Assembly (NCBI GenBank): GCA_900491605.1
Contig: UESW01005035.1
Coordinates: 97,074-161,073 of the forward strand
Direction: 5' to 3'
DNA from: Calamus simplicifolius
Taxonomy: Eukaryota > Streptophyta > Magnoliopsida > Arecales > Arecaceae
DNA: 64,000 bases
In this document: piece after piece, positions 32,560-44,641 of the stretch
How positions within the stretch are numbered: position 1 is the first letter of the stretch
Layout: each line of letters starts with the position of its first letter
Made by a program: the position numbers and the translations under genes
Notes under the pieces: generated by a model
Database searches by the model: none
Seen by the model: the letters and a program-made list of their open reading frames with translations, nothing else
What the model was told of the DNA's origin: nothing

Positions 32560-33148
32560 TTTTCACTTTGGATAGTCCCTCTTGAAATGTCCTACCTCAC
32601 CACACTTGTAGCGCTTAGCCTTCCTAAATTGTAACCGTCCCCTAGGCTTGCTCCTGTCCCTGCCTTTGCCTGACCCTTTCCTAACTGATAGACCCTCCTA
32701 GGGAATAGCATCCTTGGTCATCTTCTCCCTCTACTCATTCGTTCGAAGCACCGAAATAATATTTTTATAGAATAATGTCTCCTTCCCATAGAGCAGCATC
32801 GTGACCAATGAGTCATGTGATGCGGGTAGTGAACACAATAACAAAAGTGCCTTATCTTCCTTATCCATCTTGACCCCGACATTCAGCAATTCATTGCTCA
32901 CCTGGTCAAACACATGGATGTGGCTCAGCATATCTCCACCTTCTGACATCCGAAGGTTGTAGAGGCGCTTCTTCAACGTCAACTTGTTGCACATGTTCTT
33001 TCCCATGTAGAGGGCTTGCAACTTCGACCAGAGTCCCTTCGGGGTCTTCTTCTTTGGCACTAAATAAAGGGTTGAATCTGCTAGACATCCTCTGATCGCT
33101 GAACATGCCTTCTTCTTCAATACATTCACTATTTATCTGACATCCCAT
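32560..33148 (-). pseudogene. gag: Copia gag fragment with damaged zinc knuckle
   Basis: The open stretch 33129-32731 shows typical copia Gag words (LWSKLQALYMGKNMCNKL, LYNLRMSEGGDMLSHI, LLCSLPASHDSL). After a stop at 32731 the nucleocapsid part reads KRYKCGEVGHFKRDYPK near 32615-32575, where the first and last cysteines of the CCHC knuckle are changed. The N-terminal third of Gag lies in broken frames up to about 33390. Confidence 0.82.
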
Positions 33149-33395
33149 TTGGCCTTTCTTTCAAAGCTAGATCTAAACCCTGCTGCACAAGGAGGTCCTT
33201 TACTCGGACTTTTTATATGGAGAAACTTTCCTTCCCATCAAACTTTTCAAAATCTATTTTTATGCTACTACCCACAACGAGATCTCAACAGAAAAAAATA
33301 GCATAAAAATAAATTTTAAAAAATTAAGAGGTACCTTGATGAGGCTATGTTGAAATTATTTCAACTTCTTGAAGATTTTTAAATTACTCCTTTCT

Positions 33396-33413
33396 GAACC
33401 AGACTCTGATACA
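33396..33413 (-). promoter_or_regulatory. Primer binding site of the copia element
   Basis: On the minus strand the 18 bases after the 5' LTR read TGTATCAGAGTCTGGTTC, similar to the usual initiator-methionine tRNA primer site TGGTATCAGAGC. It confirms the element orientation and the LTR edge at 33417. Confidence 0.75.
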
Positions 33414-33416
33414 ATC

Positions 33417-34247
33417 TGTTGGGATTTAGTCCTTAATGAACAGCAATGGGATCATCCTCATTGGAGAAGTACCTTGGGCTTTCATCCTTTGTTGCCAATA
33501 ATCAGATTGGTGCGATAACGCGTCTGACTTTGAACCCCTCAATTTCAGATTCAAAACTCCATAGCCCCTTCTCTTTCTTTTTTGCTTGGATTTATTTTAA
33601 TCCTATTTTTCTTGCTGGAATGCTCCTCTCCCCACCCTCCACACGGGTTAACCTTTTTTCGTGAGAAATCTCACTCTGGAACCCGTGAGACTTGCTTTCT
33701 TTTTTCCGCTCCATGTCTTCACCCAAGAAGCCTTGAAGGGAGTCTTCCGTTCCATGGCCTAGAAGGAATTCACTCCTCCCCTTCGTTGACCGCCTTAACT
33801 CCCTCCTTTGACCACCTTGACTCCTTGGATATGAGAACCACAACTAGAAATCACGCTCCTGGTTTCTTCCACGAAGTTCTTGGCATCTTCCTTCCTGGGC
33901 ATTTTCTCACGCGGCTTTCTCCCATGGAAACAAAACACTGGATCAAGACTCAGCTGTCCCATGAAGCCTGGGAGGCGCGCAATGCCCAAAACATGCCACA
34001 CTCTAAGGAGGAGGGAGAGCATGGAGGAGGAGAAGAGAGAAAGGATTAGAGTTAGGAAGAAAAGATTTTGTTATATTCCATCGAAATCCTAAAAACTAAG
34101 GTTTAAAAACATTCACTAAGTAGGCCAAGCCCAAACACAACAAATGCTCCCATGGACTAACCCAATGAGATTAAACTAATTTTTAAGCCCATGTACACCT
34201 GTGACTTAATTTAATCTCAATCACCTAGCCTAATATAAGTTAGCCCC
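33417..34247 (-). repeat. 5' LTR of the copia element, larger part (remainder at 43928-43968)
   Basis: It starts TGTTGGGATTTAGTCC and follows the other LTR until TAGCCCC at 34247, where the Athila element begins. The remaining 41 bases (ending GGCCCAACA) resume at 43928. The two LTRs differ at many sites, so the copia insertion is not recent. Confidence 0.88.
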
Positions 34248-35305
34248 TGATGCGTGTTGTAGCGCAACGATTTAAACACCTTAATTTCATAAATTTTAAG
34301 TAGAGTAGCAAGAGTAAGGAGTCAAATCCACAGGGACTTTGAGTAGTTATCTTAAAATAAATTTATGCAATTAAATATTTAAATAAGCAGATGATTGGTT
34401 GTGAAAATAATTAAGATATGATCTATCTTAATTAGAATACAATCTATACCCGTAAATCATGGCCCGTCCCTTTAAAGAATAGATCAGTCAAAAAATATTT
34501 TTGCTTGAAGAACATTCAATAAAAGGTAAACATAAATAAATACTTTATTTCATAGCATCCAAAAGATTACATAAAAAAATTATAATCTACTTCTACTTTG
34601 TGAGATGATGGATCTGCAAATCTGATTCCTGCTTTCTGCTTTCGCAAATCCACTTCCTACTTCTGCAGATCCGCTTTCTAAGATAGAAAGATGGTTGAGT
34701 ATGGAAGGTATAATGGCTGATGGAAGAAGAACAGATGGAAAGATTTGGGTTATGGAGTGGAGAAGATTTGAGTTATAGAGTGGAGTAAACAGAAATTGGA
34801 CTGGACGGTTTGGGTTATAGAGTGAAGAAGATTTGGGTTATGAAGTGGAGAAACAGAAATAGGAGTGGGGCAGAACCAAGAGAAGAACAGGGGTGAAAGG
34901 ATTATTGGATGATTCCTCAAGTGGCTCCGATTATATTCTTTTATAAGGAAGGAAGATGCGTCGACTCCGTGTGTAACCGCGTTAAATGCTCGCCTTATCT
35001 CTGCAGATAAGATTTGTTCCTTTTAAAGTTCAAACCGCAGCTTTAAAAATATCACACGATTTCCTCTTATCCGTGATTGCTTTAAATTTCATGCAATTTT
35101 TAGATTAAATCTTGAAAAATCTACTTTTAGCTCGTTTCAAGTCCGATTTGAGTGCCATTTATACTATTGGACTCCTAAAATCAAGTTCTTCGAGTTGGTA
35201 GGGTCTTTTCCTAAAAATATTACATAAAAGCATAAAATTTAAAAGAATAACAATAATTTGGTCTATAAATCTATACTTTTATGGCTAGTATTTATGTACT
35301 TATCA
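34248..35305 (-). repeat. 3' LTR of the Athila-like element
   Basis: 1058 bases. It carries a minus-strand TATA box TATAAAA at 34939-34945 and a short degenerate repeat CTGCAAATCCGCTTCC near 34615-34680. Confidence 0.88.
34939..34945 (-). promoter_or_regulatory. TATA box of the Athila 3' LTR
   Basis: The minus strand reads CCTTATAAAAGAA. The same box is kept in the other LTR at 43565-43571, which supports a real promoter element. Confidence 0.65.
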
Positions 35306-36600
35306 CTCCCCCCAACTTAAATCTTACTCGTCCTTGAGTAAAATAAGAAATTTAGTCATATGTACCAAATTGGTTCAAAAAGTTTAGTTATCTTACTATT
35401 CTAAGATCAGTTGATATCCGGCTAGACCATAAAAGAGGTACTTATAAGACTATCAAGTTCATCCATTTAGTGATAGAGTGAATTCCATAAAAATTTATAG
35501 AGTTTCTTTCTTCACTAACTTTCCACCTCACTCTTTAAGTCCTCTAACTTAATTTGGGTTGGGTGTAGTGTCTTCTTCAATTTAGTCTTCCTTTTTTTTT
35601 TTTTTTATGTAAGTGCAATGTTCTAACCCCTTGCTTTCTAATTGACTCTTGTAGCAAGCTTTAGGCCAATGACTCCCAAGCCAGTTGGCTTTAGGGCATT
35701 AGGTGTAAAATACCCCTCGGGCTTACTGACTCAAGTCAAAAAGGCTTCAGGTTAAGACAGACTCTATTTGGGTTTCTTCACATTCTTACCTTTTTATGCG
35801 AATAATATCACTTGCTTAGGTGACAGGGCCCGGTTACAGTGAGAGATGCTCAGAACCAATTTTATTAATTTTAAACTTTAAGAAGAATTTGATACATTCT
35901 TTGACATTTCCACCTATACCCTCATCAAGTAGATTTCTTATCAAGATCAATGATTGGAAGGGTCTGAAATTACTCTAAATTTTTGGCCTACACCCTATCT
36001 TTTACTTTCCTTAATAATTTGCTCCTCAGTATTTTTAAAATTATCTAAGCCGTTAATCATTCATCAATTAGAATGCTCGATTAACTTCAAATCAAGATAA
36101 AATTTGGTACATCATATTAATTAATTATAGTCATACTTGGACTTAAATTAATTAATTATTCTTCTTCCTACCAAACTTAGTTTTCTATTAAAGGAAAAAA
36201 TTGCATGGAAGGATACTACCTGGGTTTAATGTACTTGTCATTTCTAAGTATGATGTCCTTCTGGGTTTAATGTGCTTTGCATGACTCCATAGGCAATGCT
36301 CCCTCCAACTTTATTGTCCTTCTCAGGTTTTCTAACTAAAAAAACTAAGAATAAATGATAAACTGGGTTGCCTCCTAGGAGCGCTAAGTTTAAAGCCTTC
36401 AACCAGACTGTGTTTAGAATCATGGTGATGCTGGATCCAAAAGGTCAATAGATTCTACTAACTTCGCATCATTAATTTCATCTATATAAGGCTTCAATCA
36501 CTGACCATTCATCTTAAAAATATTTCCTCACCTAGGATCTTTGAGTTCTATCGCCCCACAAGGAAATACCTGGGTTACAAGAAAGGGTCCGTCCTAGCGG
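35306..36600 (-). other. Athila 3' region without surviving ORF
   Basis: Between the integrase end and the 3' LTR, Athila elements normally carry a non-coding stretch or a third ORF. Here I see only short open frames. The stretch opens next to the LTR with the minus-strand polypurine tract (plus strand CTCCCCCCAACTT at 35306-35318). Confidence 0.55.
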
Positions 36601-36639
36601 GAGTGAAGTTTTTTAGGGAAAAGTCTTAGTCTTGAGTTG

Positions 36640-37500
36640 AAGAGCCAAACTTTTTAATTAGGTTTGAAGGTTTTTCTCGAAATGTATTTATCGTGGTATG
36701 CTTTAGTTTGAGCCTTATAAATTTTTGCATTTTTGTACGCTTCATTGCATAGCTCTTCTAACTTATTCAACTGGAGTCTCCTATTGGAACCTGCATTTTT
36801 CATATCAAAGTTAAATTGTTTAATAGACCAAAATGCATGATGTTCCAATTCTACTAGCAAATGATAAGCTTTTCGAACACTAATCGATAAGGAGACATTC
36901 CTATGGGAGTTTTAAATGCAGTACGATAAGCCTATAATGCATCATCTAAACGTGCTTACCAATCTTTTCTATTGAGCCTTACCAACTTTTCTAAAATCTA
37001 TTTGATCTCTCTGTTACAGATTTCTACTTGGCCACTAGTCTGGGGATGATATGGTGTTGCAACTTTATAGGTTATCCCATATTTCTTTATTAAGTTCTCA
37101 AAGTGCCTATTAGTAAAGTGTTTACCTCTATCACTAATAATAGCTTTTGGGCACCTAAATCGACTAAAAATATTATATTGAATGAATTTCATTACAACCT
37201 TATGATCCTTAGTTCGGGTTGCTATGGCTTCAACCCATTTTGACACATAATCTACTGCAACCAATATATTCGTATCCAAATAAAATAGGAAAAGGTCCCA
37301 TAAAATCGATCCTTCAAACATCAAAAATTTTGACTACTAATATGGGAGTGAGCGGCATCATATCTTTTTGAAAATATTTCTGGTTTGCTGGCATCGCAAA
37401 CAGTTTTGGCTAAACTCATGTGCATTCTTGAAAAGTGTTAGTCAATAAAATTCACTATGTAGCACTTTTGTTGCAGTTTTCTTTCTACTAAAGTGTCCTC
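36640..37500 (-). pseudogene. pol: Athila integrase domain
   Basis: The open stretch 37324-36998 shows the catalytic core: AVDYVSKWVEAIATRTKDHK with the first Asp, IISDRGKHFTNRHFE with the second, and ATPYHPQTSGQVEICNREIK with the Glu. The next stretch (36860-36654) continues with EHHAFWSIKQFNFD and RRLQLNKLEELCNEAYKNA, the typical gypsy end of integrase. Stops between the pieces break the protein. Confidence 0.87.
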
Positions 37501-37849
37501 TACAAGCAAGGGTGTGACAGAAAGTAAGTATACTTTTGAACTCACACTCAGGGATACAACGTCTAATTACCTAGTCAGGACAATGCTTAAACAGTTAAGA
37601 TTTTTCACAAAAATAATACTTTACTTGCAAAAAAAATCTATCCTTTTCTTATTTAGACCAGTGAGAAGGAATTTGTCATGTTGCTAAATAATTGATAATA
37701 TGGGCGAACCAGAAAAGACCAGAAGAAATTGAAAAGGTTGTTCATAAAAAATCTCTCTGATCTCATCTGTGCTTGATGTGTGTTCAACTAAAATTTGGGA
37801 GATGTGATCAGCTACCACATTTTCAGAACCCTTCTTATCACTGATCTCT

Positions 37850-39177
37850 AAGTCAAATTCTTATAGAAGTAAAATCCATCTAAGGTTCAATATCTTTGAT
37901 AAGAGGTGTTTAAGGGCCGTGTGATCAGAGTAAACCAGAATTTAGACCCTAAAAGATATGATCAAAAATTTTTAGAACAAACACAATGCTAATAACTCCT
38001 TTTCAGTAGTAGTATAGTTCAGTTGAGCATCTAAAAGGATTTTGCTAGCATAATAAATCACATGTGGCTCCTTATTGATTCTTTGTCCTAACACTGCACC
38101 AATTGTAAAATATGATGCATCACACATGATTTCAAAGGAAAAGACCAATCAGGAGGCTTGATAATTGGTGCTGTGGTCAACGCTGTATGAAGAGTATTGA
38201 AGGATTTCAAACAATTATCATAAAAATAAAAGGGGTTTCTTTGGTAAGCAATTTGAATAAAAGTTTAGAAATTTTGCTAAAGTCTTTGATGAATCTCCTA
38301 TAAAATTAACCAAGAAAGGATCGTATTTGTTTGACTAAAATTGAAGGTGGGAGTTTTGAGATGACTTCCACTTTGGCCTTATCTACCTCAATCCCCTTCT
38401 TAGAAATAATATGGCCTAAAACAATTCTCTCTCGGATCATAAAATGGCTCTTTTCCCAACTTAACACCAAATTTGTTTGTTTACATCATTTTAATACTTG
38501 AGCTAGGTTATTAAGGCAATCCTCAAAAGTGGTCCCAAATACTGAAAAGTCATCCATGAATACCTTCAAAAATTTATCTATCATGTCTGAGAAAATTGCC
38601 AACATGCATCATAGAAATATAGCAGGTGCATTACAAAGTCCAAATGGCATGCGTCTGAAAGCAAACATTCCATAAGGACAAGTGAAGGTGGTTTTCTCTT
38701 GATCGTCAGGAAAGACTGGTATTTGATTATACCCTGAATAACCATTTAGGAAGCAAAAGAATTACTGATCAGCTAATCGTTCTAGGATTTGATCGATAAA
38801 AGATAGCGGAAAATGATCTTTCCTAGTAACGTTATTCAGTTTTTTATAGTCTATGCAAACTCGCCAACCAATTTTGGTACGAGTTGAAAGCAATTCTCTT
38901 TCTTCATTCTTCACCTCAGTAATTCTGATTTCTTAGGTACAACTTGGGTGGGACTAACCCATTTACTATCAGAAATTGGGTAGATAATCCCTGCATCTAA
39001 CCATTTTACTACCACTTTCTTCACAACCTCCTTCATGATAGGATTAAGTCTCCTCTGCACGTCTCTATAAGGTTTGGCATTTTTCTCGCAATGAATATGA
39101 TGCATGCAGATGGAGGGGTCAATTCTTTTCAGATCGGCAATGGACCATCCAATCGCTTCCTTAAATTCTTTGAGCAC
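37850..39177 (-). pseudogene. pol: Athila reverse transcriptase and RNase H, heavily broken
   Basis: The open stretch 39177-38911 reads KEAIGWSIADLKRIDPSICM, RRLNPIMKEVVKKVVVKWLDAGIIYPISD and SKWVSPTQVVPKKS, the diagnostic start of Athila RT. Further RT pieces follow leftward in changing frames (GFYNQIP and KTTFTCPYG-like words near 38760-38680, the palm near 38560). RNase H traces lie near 38080-37890. No continuous frame remains. Confidence 0.83.
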
Positions 39178-39347
39178 TCCTAAAAGCTAATCTTTCTGAT
39201 CAATAGTTAAATTAGATGCAATGATTATCGAAAGGGTATCATTTGATCCAAGAAATGAATATTTAATGTAGCAGGGAGAGGCTTTAACTCTAGGAAAGGT
39301 GATGCTTCTAGGAAGGGTACCATTACTGTACTAGAGTGTGTAGGTAA

Positions 39348-40072
39348 TTAATCGTATTTCATAGTCCAGGAAGGAATGGTGCTAAAATTGGATGGCTCTA
39401 AAATTGCATTTATTTCTTTAGTATATCCATCAATATCAAAATCATCCATTCCAAAATGTGTCAGACATGCCTGTAAAAGATCTGAGTTGAATAAAGCAGG
39501 GGTTTTATTATCTATAACTTCCTCTAGCATGTTGATCTCATTATGGTCGTATAGAGGTGGTCCTTGAGATGCATTAAAAATATTCAACCTCAGCTTTTTA
39601 TTTCCAAAAGATAAATCCATGACGCCAGTTCTATAGTTTATACAAGCATTAGTAGTTGCTAGAAAGGGTCTACCTAAAATGATTGGTATTTAATTGGGGC
39701 TGTGACCAGATTCCATATCTAAAACTAAAAGTCTACTGAAAAATAAAAGTCATCTACTTTAACCAACATATCTTTCAGTATTCCACGGGGTACCTTAATT
39801 GATTGGTCAGCTAATTGTAAGGTTACCGTCGTTGGTTTAATTCTCCAAATCCAAATAAGTCATACACTGAACTCGGGAGAAGGTTAACACTTGCACCAAA
39901 ATCTAGCAATGATTTCTTAATCGTAAACTTTCCTATGACACAAGATATAATTGGGGTTCCAGGATCCTTAAGTTTGAGTGGAGTAACTTGTTGAAAGATT
40001 GAACTGGCCTACTCAGTTAGGTTGACTTTCTTTGGTATGTGTGCCTTAGATTTTGCTTTTTAGTGCATAAAT
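39348..40072 (-). pseudogene. pol: Athila protease and linker region
   Basis: The stretch 39620-39348 (MDLSFGNKKLRLNIFNA, LLQACLTHFGMDD) is the Athila segment between protease and RT. Upstream on the minus strand, near 39960-39630, the sequence resembles the retroviral-type protease (FTIKKSLLDFGASVNLL-like words and GRPFLATTNACINY). Stops interrupt it. Confidence 0.7.
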
Positions 40073-40133
40073 CTTTTAGGAATTTGGCATAAGTAGCGAC
40101 TTATTTAATTGCATCAAGAAGGGATAAATTAAT

Positions 40134-41640
40134 TTAAACTTGTTTGAACAATTCTAACATTTCATTCATCTTGATATTCTTCTTATTAAGAGATAGAGGA
40201 GATTCTAAAGCACTTGAAAATGGAGCCTTAAGTATGGGTGTTGAATCAATTGGTTCTTCTTTTTCCTCAATATTTTTCTTTTCTGGCTTGGTTGGCATGA
40301 GTTGCTCTTCTTGTTTAGTCACTTCATGCTGATTTAAAGTTTTTCCATTTCTAAGGGCTTGATAGATTTGGCATGTTCAGGAGAAGTTTCTGGACCAGTG
40401 AAGTTTTCAGCCATGTATTGCTCTCTTGGATTACTAATGGGTTGACTGGATAGTTTACCCTCCTTCCTCCTACTGAAAGCTGTTACTAGCTGACCTATTT
40501 GGGTTTCTAGCTTGGCGATAGATTGGGTGTAGGAGTGAAGGAATTGAGTATTCATTTCTAGCCCTTTCAATGCTTAGCACCTTGTCTTTGACAGTAGGAT
40601 CATGATTATTCAATGAGGTTGAGGAGCATTAGGATATTGAGAATACGACATATTTTTGAATTGGGTCTCATGATGGTTAGGCCTAATTGATATTAGGTTG
40701 ATGACAATTGGGGTTTCTAAGAAAAATTTGGTTGACTTCACTAGCCAAATTGTAAGTATTTGAATATGGATTATTTTCTGGTCTAGGAGCCATTCAGGTT
40801 TGGGCTTGGTGGGTTTGCTCTTGAACAAGCTCATAAAATTGGTATGCGGCTGGACAATCGCTTATAGAATGGGTCGGATTGAATAGATTATAGAAACCTC
40901 ATGATTTTGAATAGATGGGAAAGTGGTATTTCCAATTTGTAGAATTCGGTCAAGTTTTTGGAACAATTTATCTACCTTAGTATAGATATCTATAGAATGA
41001 CCTATTTCATATATTCCACCTCTTTTAGGTCCTATGGAAGGGTTTCTACGAGCAGTTGACATGTGATGTAATGAATTCTCACTCAATATTTCAAAAGTTG
41101 CCAAGCTTCATATTCATTCGTCAACATAAATGTCCAACCATATGAAGCATCAATCATTTGCTGATGCTTTTCTATAAACCATCATAAAAGCACTGGACCA
41201 GTTGCTATTTGGGTATAGCATGATGTGGATATTTTCTAATCAATTCTTTTAATCTTTCCCATGTCTCATGAAACATCTCTCTATCTGTCTGAAAAAAACT
41301 TGTTATGGATTTTCTAATTTGATTAGTTTTTCCTATAGGAAAGTATTTCTGAGAAACTCTCTCTGAAGATGGTCCCAGGTTGAAATTGTTACAGTATCTA
41401 ACGAATTTTACCAATATTTAGCTTTTTCATTGAGAGAAAATGGGAACAACTTAAGTCTAAGAGCATCGTCAGAAAAAATTTGAATTTTTATGGTTGAACA
41501 AATCTCAAGAAACTCATCTAGATGTTTGTAAGGGTCCTCATTTGCACGTCCATAAAATGAAGACAATATTTGAATCACACTTGACTTGATCTCATATTAA
41601 GTGGCCTCCACTGGAGGCACTTGAATGCAGAAGAGTAGGT
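40134..41640 (-). pseudogene. gag: Athila gag, broken
   Basis: The stretch 41414-41205 shows KYFPIGKTNQIRKSITSFFQ and MFHETWERLKELIRKYPHHA, the conserved retrotransposon Gag domain. Later parts (40570-40334, with YTQSIAKLETQIGQLVTAFSRRKEG, and 40322-40134) match the C-terminal region of Athila Gag. Frames change at each junction. Confidence 0.8.
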
Positions 41641-42916
41641 ATATTTTGAAGGAGTGAAATACTTCTTTAACTGGCGTGGTGGATCATTTTTATTATTAGG
41701 GTCCATAATTCTAAGCTGTTTGCTCTAAAGGTTCTCTCTATTTCAGATCTAGGGGTATAAGGTTAGGTTGTAACGATCGGCGACCAAGCATATACCCTAT
41801 CGGTGTACTCTAAAGAAATAGTAATTCAGTTTTTTTTTTAACTAATGTAATAGAAGAGAAAAAAGAAGATTCTTAAAAAAATATCCTAAAAGATTCATAG
41901 AACTAAGAGCAATGAAGACTAATTTAGTTAGGATTTAATACTTAAAGCAATCAAGTTAACAAAGATTAAACTCTCTACCCTAGGCTTAACCTAAATCTAG
42001 ACAGCTCCTAACTTCCAAGACCGCCTTGGAGCCCTCCATGTCAAAAACTAATTGATCAACTAGCTAGTTAAGGGTAAGGTCAATGGGAGTCCCCCCGTTG
42101 CTTACTAGATAAGCGAATAGAACCAATTAAGTAACCCCTTTCCTTTCCTTTTCTAGATACTAGTTAAGCAGTCAATCTCGACCCGGTCCAACTCTTTCGG
42201 GTGCCTTATCCTATTAAGCTCGAGTTCCTTAGGGGCTGACGTTTAGTTAATTTTAGAGTTAAAAGTTTGGGTTAATGAAAAATGAAGGATGTGGTTTCTG
42301 GGCCAAGAAAGGATGATGAAATCCCTGCCTTATCTTGATTAGGGGTTTGTGCCCTTAAAGTTAATTATAAATATGCTATGCAACAAGCAGATGTCCAGCT
42401 CTTGAAATTATTAAACAAAATTAATCTAATTACTTTTTTAAAAGATTTTTGTGATTAAGTTTCTAATTTCCTAATAAATTGTTAGATATCAATAGAAAAA
42501 TTTTTAGTTTTGTAGAAAATAAATTTACCTAAGTCAATCTAGGCATAGAAAATAAATAAAATAATTTTTTTTTATATTATATTATATTATTATATTATTT
42601 ATTATTATTTAAAAAAATTAATTATGCTTATGAAAAGTGTTTTAGGGTTTTCTATCAGGTTTTTTAAGGTACGTTAATTAAAAGAAAAAGTTAATTAGGT
42701 TAACAGTTGATTTGTGATTAGAAGGAAAGTAATTTTTTTATATTAAAAGAAAATAAGAAAATCGAACAATTAAAGTAACTAAAAATAAGAATAAAATTAA
42801 GAAAAAATTCATGATAAATTATTTTATAATTTTTTTAAAATTTTAAAATTTTAAAAATTTTAAACATATTTTTAAAAATAACTGCACTTAAGTCCTCGGC
42901 AACGGTATCAAAAATC
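41641..42916 (-). other. Athila 5' untranslated leader
   Basis: An AT-rich stretch between the 5' LTR and gag, without open frames. The primer binding region lies at its right edge (42895-42916), where the minus strand reads TTTTGATACCGTTGCCGAGG. The usual GGCGCC of this site has decayed to GATACC, consistent with deamination of methylated cytosines. Confidence 0.65.
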
Positions 42917-43927
42917 TAATGTGTGTCGTAGCATAATGATTTAAACACCTTAATTTCACTAATCTTAGGTAGAGTAGTGAGAGTAAAGGATCGAATTCAT
43001 AGGGACTTTGAGTAGTTATCTTAAAATAAATTTATGCAATTAAATATTTAAATAAGCAGATGATTGGTTACGAAAATAATTAAGATATGATCTATTTTAA
43101 TTAGAGTACAATCAGTACTCGTAGATCACGGTCTATTCCTTTTAAAGAATAGATCAGTCAAAAATTATTTTTGCTTGAAGAACATTCAATAAAAGGTAAA
43201 CATAAATAAATACTTTATTTCATAGCATCCAAAAAATTATATAAAAAAAATAAAAAATATAATCTACTTCTACTTTCTGAGATGATGAATCTGCAAATCT
43301 GCTTCCTGCTTTCGCAAATCCGCTTCCTATTTCTGTAAATCCGCTTCCTGCTTCTGCAGATCCACTTTCTGAGATAGAAAGATAGTTGAGTATGAATGGT
43401 ATGATGGTTGATGAAAGAAGAATGGATGGAAAGATTTGGGTTATGAAGTGAAGAAGATTTGGATTATGGAGTGGAGAAAATAGAAATAGGAGTGGGGCAG
43501 AACCAAGAGAAGAACGGGAGTAAAGGATTATTGGATGATTCCTCAAGTGGATTTGATAGTGTTCTTTTATAAGGAAGAAAAATGCGTCGACTTCATGTGT
43601 AATTTGCATTAACTACTCACCTTATCTTTGCATATTTGTTCTTTCCAAAGTTCAAACCGCAGCCTTAAAAATATCACACGATTTCCTTTTATCCATGACT
43701 GCTTTAAATTTCGTATAATTTTTGGATTAAATTTAAAAAAATCCATTTTGAGCTTGTTTTAAGTCCGATTTGAGTGTCATTTGTACCGTTAGACTTCTAA
43801 AATTAAGTTCTTCGAGTTGGCATGGTCTTTTCTTAAAAATACTACATAAAAGTATTAAATTTAAAAGAATAACAATAATTTAGTTTATAAATTAATACTT
43901 TTATGGCTAGTATTTATGTACTTATTA
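42917..43927 (-). repeat. 5' LTR of the Athila-like element
   Basis: 1011 bases, matching the left LTR across its length, with substitutions that are often C-to-T or G-to-A and a few small gaps. TATA box TATAAAA on the minus strand at 43565-43571. Confidence 0.88.
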
Positions 43928-44109
43928 GCTTTCCTCTGAGCCTTAATAGCACCACACCAGGCCCAACACTTATAACCATCTTCAAAATCTACTTTTAGAT
44001 GAAAACTAGCTGTTGTTAGTAGTTAGAAGAGTGTTTAGCATGAATAGAGAAAGAGCGTTGAAGATCGTTGAAGAAATGATAGGTTCTGAAGCTATCTCTA
44101 ACAGTTCTT

Positions 44110-44480
44110 AAGTTAGCTCCTGATAGGCTCGCGTCGACTCGAACAGGACGCAAGTCGACTCAAACACGGGATGTCCAAAAAGTAAAGTTTCTGTCTATAG
44201 AGGGGTCGACTCTAACTTTGCTGGGGGGTCGACTCGAGATCACAAGGAGTCGACTCGAGCTACTTTGGGAGTTGAGTTGGACGCCAAATTTGTAACTCTT
44301 TGTATAACTGTTCAAGTCGACTCAAGCTTCTATAGGAGTCGATTCAAGCTTGACGCAGAATTGCAGTCTCTCTTTCTTTCTATCTGAGTTAGCTCGTCCA
44401 TTATGTGAGTCGACTCGAGAGCGTACCAAAAGTGTCAAACCATGCAAGAGTTGACTCCTCTAATGTGAGAGTCGACTCTA
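44110..44480 (-). repeat. GTCGACTC motif cluster in the solo LTR
   Basis: About ten copies of GTCGACTC or near variants occur in 370 bases, some as full GAGTCGACTC palindromes. The position within the LTR corresponds to the U3 cluster of the related LTR at 7170-7470. Confidence 0.8.
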
Positions 44481-44641
44481 AGTGCTGATCTTAACACTTA
44501 AAGCAATTAATTTTTCTTATGATTTTGATTGATTAATGATTTAAATTTTTAAAATGCTTAATCAAAATCATTAGTAACATAAAAAATATACTCAAGTGAT
44601 TTTTGTTATTCATCAAAATCAATATATGGGTCAACAACATA

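Larger units (their letters stand above)
34248..43927 (-). mobile_element. Athila-like Ty3/gypsy retrotransposon
   Basis: LTRs at 34248-35305 (1058 bases) and 42917-43927 (1011 bases) share most of their sequence. The plus-strand reading starts TGATGCGTG (decayed to TAATGTGTG in the right copy) and ends TACTTATCA (TACTTATTA). Next to the right LTR the minus strand reads a CCGTTGCCGAGGAC segment, the usual neighbour of the primer site in Tat/Athila elements. The left LTR is preceded by the polypurine tract AAGTTGGGGGGAG (minus strand). Gag, protease-linker, RT and integrase pieces are of Athila type. Flanks GCCCC and GCTTT are a possible decayed target duplication. It interrupts the copia 5' LTR, so it is the youngest of the three nested layers. 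Confidence 0.9.
29572..43968 (-). mobile_element. Non-autonomous Ty1/copia element with deleted RT/RNase H, host of an Athila insertion
   Basis: Two LTRs bound the element: 29572-30442 and 33417-34247 plus 43928-43968, each about 871 bases, with TG...CA ends. Flanks CATAT (29567-29571) and CTTAT (43969-43973) agree at 4 of 5 bases. On the minus strand a primer binding site (33396-33413, matching initiator-Met tRNA style TATCAGAG) follows the 5' LTR, and a polypurine tract AAGGTGAAGATT (30443-30456 region) precedes the 3' LTR. Gag, protease and integrase are recognisable, but the RT palm and most of RNase H are missing. The element sits inside the Sirevirus solo LTR. Confidence 0.88.
28799..44636 (-). 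mobile_element. Sirevirus-type solo LTR, split by nested insertions
   Basis: The left piece 28799-29571 begins TGTTGGCATAGATGGCAACC, the reverse complement of the end of the Sirevirus LTR at 6797-8491, and shares further words with it (the CAGTGGATTGAATC and CAACTCAAACTT segments). The right piece, from about 43974 to 44636, holds the GTCGACTC cluster and ends in the CATCAAAATCAATA region, matching the LTR start. Together they make about 1.43 kb with TG...CA ends, flanked by ACAGA (left) and ACATA (right, 44637-44641), a 4-of-5 target duplication. No internal region of this element is present, so it is a solo LTR. Everything between 29572 and 43968 is inserted later. Confidence 0.82.
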
